Origin: Coprococcus_C hominis
GTDB lineage: Bacteria > Bacillota > Clostridia > Lachnospirales > Lachnospiraceae
Length of the DNA: 64,000 nt
Assembly: GCF_020687505.1 (NCBI RefSeq)
Contig: NZ_JAJEQT010000001.1
Reading direction: 5' to 3' (one strand)
The notes beneath the pieces were generated by a model. That model made no database searches and was not told the DNA's origin. It worked only from the letters and a program-made list of their open reading frames with translations. The stretch's first letter is position 1, and each line of letters begins with the position of its first letter. Positions 62,648 to 64,000 of the stretch are shown piece after piece. Made by a program: the position numbers and the translations under genes.

Positions 62648-63346
62648 CTATTCTGTAAGGTCATAGATTTCCACTGTCTGTGTTTCAAACTGGAAGCTGT
62701 AAATGTATGACCACTGCGTCGTTCCGTTCAGACACAGATTGACATTTCCATAAAATGTACAATTATCATTTGCATCCAATGAAAATCCATCTACTGTCAC
62801 ACCGTAGATGGATGTTTCTTTGTCTGACAGTTTTTTCATCCGTAAACAACTGTCAATTACCATCTGCCGCACATCATCGAGCGTCGTTTCTTTCTTCACA
62901 AGTGCATCTGTGAGCGTAATTTTCTTATCCTGAATCCGGTCATAATTGTAGCTTGCAATATCTCCATAGCCGCCGACGAGCGGATACTCGACATAGCGTA
63001 CAACCACTTGTAAATACTGATTCGTGCTATATTCCGTTGTGCGGATCTCCGGGATGATCTCTTTTCCATCTTTGTCTTTCTCATAAATTGCCCCCGGTCC
63101 ATCCATGATGTCCTGATTCAATTCTTCGATCACCGCACTGTCATGCGTCGATGTAAATTGCGGAAGTTCTATCGCATGTCCGTCCAGTTCCGTATGTACT
63201 GCATACGTCAGGGAAGAATCCTCCGATGCATAATTTACCGCTTCGGTTGCATCTTCCTTTGCTGCACAGCCAATCAGGCACAGACAGCTTCCAATCGCCG
63301 CAAGCACCATAACCAGTTTTCCCTTTTTTAAGATTCCTTTTGCCAT
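62648..63346 (-). CDS. Lipoprotein, DUF3298/RsiV-like
   Basis: A 232-residue predicted lipoprotein. Signal peptide with lipobox LIGC (Cys27). The rest resembles the DUF3298-type extracellular fold: QYLQVVVRYVEYPLVGGYGD and DRIQDKKITLTDALVKK. Such domains appear in anti-sigma proteins and in cell-wall proteins; no sigma gene is adjacent here. The start lies within the last 19 nt of the helicase gene, so the two are coupled. Ribosome binding site GGAGG. Confidence 0.72.
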   Translation of the reverse strand: MAKGILKKGKLVMVLAAIGSCLCLIGCAAKEDATEAVNYASEDSSLTYAVHTELDGHAIELPQFTSTHDSAVIEELNQDIMDGPGAIYEKDKDGKEIIPEIRTTEYSTNQYLQVVVRYVEYPLVGGYGDIASYNYDRIQDKKITLTDALVKKETTLDDVRQMVIDSCLRMKKLSDKETSIYGVTVDGFSLDANDNCTFYGNVNLCLNGTTQWSYIYSFQFETQTVEIYDLTE

Positions 63347-64000
63347 GTAATATCCTCCACAAACCGGCTCTTATCTTTTGCCTTTCCTGCGATTGTTCTC
63401 GGTACATAGATATGCAGCGCATGTCTTGCCCGCGTCATCGCCACATAAAACATCCGCCGTTCCTCTTCGAGTTCCGCTGCCGTTTTTGCCTTTTTATACG
63501 GCGTAATCTCTTCCACTGCATCGAGAATGTACACCGTGTCAAATTCCAATCCCTTCGCACTGTGCATCGTCATAAGATTGACACCCTTCCGCATCCGGTT
63601 CTTCTCCTGCTGTCTCGCAAGCTGCTCTTTGTATTCATCTATAAATGTAAAAAGCTCCGCGTAGCTTTCCATATCTTTAATCATATATCCAAATTCATCT
63701 AAAACCTCATACATCTCCGATGCATCAAGCTGGCGGTATTCCGCGTAATCCTTAATATACGTGTCATAACCGATAAAATTCCGTATGAAATTGAGTGCCG
63801 GATACGGGCGCAGCTTCCGAAGCATCTTTACATCTGCCATCATCTTATCCAGATTCTCGACGACGGACTCCTTATTGCGGAGCCGAAACCGCAGCTTATC
63901 ATAATCAACCGGATCTTCAAGCAAGGCGTCCCGGCTGATATAGCGCGACGGTTTATTTATAATTCTTAAAAATGTCGCCCGCGAGGTATCGCCCATCGCA
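63328..64000 (-). CDS. UvrD/Rep-type DNA helicase, C-terminal part (runs off window)
   Basis: The last 220 or so residues of a superfamily I helicase. Motif V is seen in VNLMTMHSAKGLEFDTVYIL, and motif VI in EERRMFYVAMTRARHALHIY. The domain 2B stretch is present. The N-terminal ATPase part is past the window end, so it cannot be told from UvrD, PcrA or a related helicase. It ends with the family-like RFVEDI. Confidence 0.88.
   Translation of the reverse strand, partial: AMGDTSRATFLRIINKPSRYISRDALLEDPVDYDKLRFRLRNKESVVENLDKMMADVKMLRKLRPYPALNFIRNFIGYDTYIKDYAEYRQLDASEMYEVLDEFGYMIKDMESYAELFTFIDEYKEQLARQQEKNRMRKGVNLMTMHSAKGLEFDTVYILDAVEEITPYKKAKTAAELEEERRMFYVAMTRARHALHIYVPRTIAGKAKDKSRFVEDITWQKES

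Overview
The window reads as chromosomal DNA of a Gram-positive, low-to-middle GC anaerobe of the Clostridia, most likely family Lachnospiraceae. The signs are the conserved gene strings rpmB-asp23-fakA-recG, hrcA-grpE-dnaK-dnaJ-prmA and cysS-mrnC-rlmB-sigH, HrcA/CIRCE control of both chaperone operons, a sporulation-lineage SigH, DUF6062/DUF2225/DUF1292 proteins and strong GGAGG ribosome binding sites. The genus cannot be fixed from sequence alone. Almost every gene lies on the minus strand; the plus strand carries only a LysR regulator, a DUF1292 gene and tRNA-Thr.

Layout in window order: 1-3.4 kb recG (cut by the window edge), a fakA-like kinase, Asp23 protein and rpmB. 3.4-10.7 kb tex, a radical SAM protein, an EamA exporter, thiI with its cysteine desulfurase, and rsmE. 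10.7-14.7 kb is an accessory signalling island set between rsmE and prmA, which are often neighbours: a membrane Ser/Thr kinase, two LytTR regulators whose receiver domains have lost the phosphoacceptor Asp, one of them fused to an FHA domain, and a 53-residue zinc-knuckle protein. 14.7-20.7 kb is the prmA/dnaJ/dnaK/grpE/hrcA heat-shock operon, then an HtrA protease. 22.5-27.4 kb is a zinc-acquisition operon (two COG0523 GTPases, then znuC, znuB, znuA), with a 21-bp dyad over its likely promoter.

27.4-32.5 kb holds an MscS channel, glgB, a DUF1015 gene and a small P-loop kinase. 32.6-43.5 kb is an amino-acid block: leuC-leuD-(zinc-ribbon membrane protein)-leuB, then a 297-bp imperfect inverted repeat, ilvD, and ilvB-serC-serA-asd. 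A LysR regulator diverges from leuC. After it, a block of short repeats fills the space up to groEL-groES. 47-51 kb carries DUF6062, a YiiX-like papain-fold protein, DUF2225 and glnS.

51.2-55.1 kb encodes a secreted dockerin-bearing SH3b-glucosaminidase-like protein, followed by a membrane-anchored cohesin protein. This looks like a self-contained surface attachment pair. The window closes with tRNA-Thr, sigH-rlmB-mrnC-cysS, a heterodimeric ABC exporter, DUF1292, a lipoprotein and the 3' end of a UvrD-type helicase.

The most promising undescribed material is the kinase/FHA-LytTR island, the cohesin-dockerin pair, the COG0523-YcgQ-like fusion in the zinc operon, and the long hairpin element upstream of ilvD. 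All family assignments come from reading motifs by eye; no search was run.
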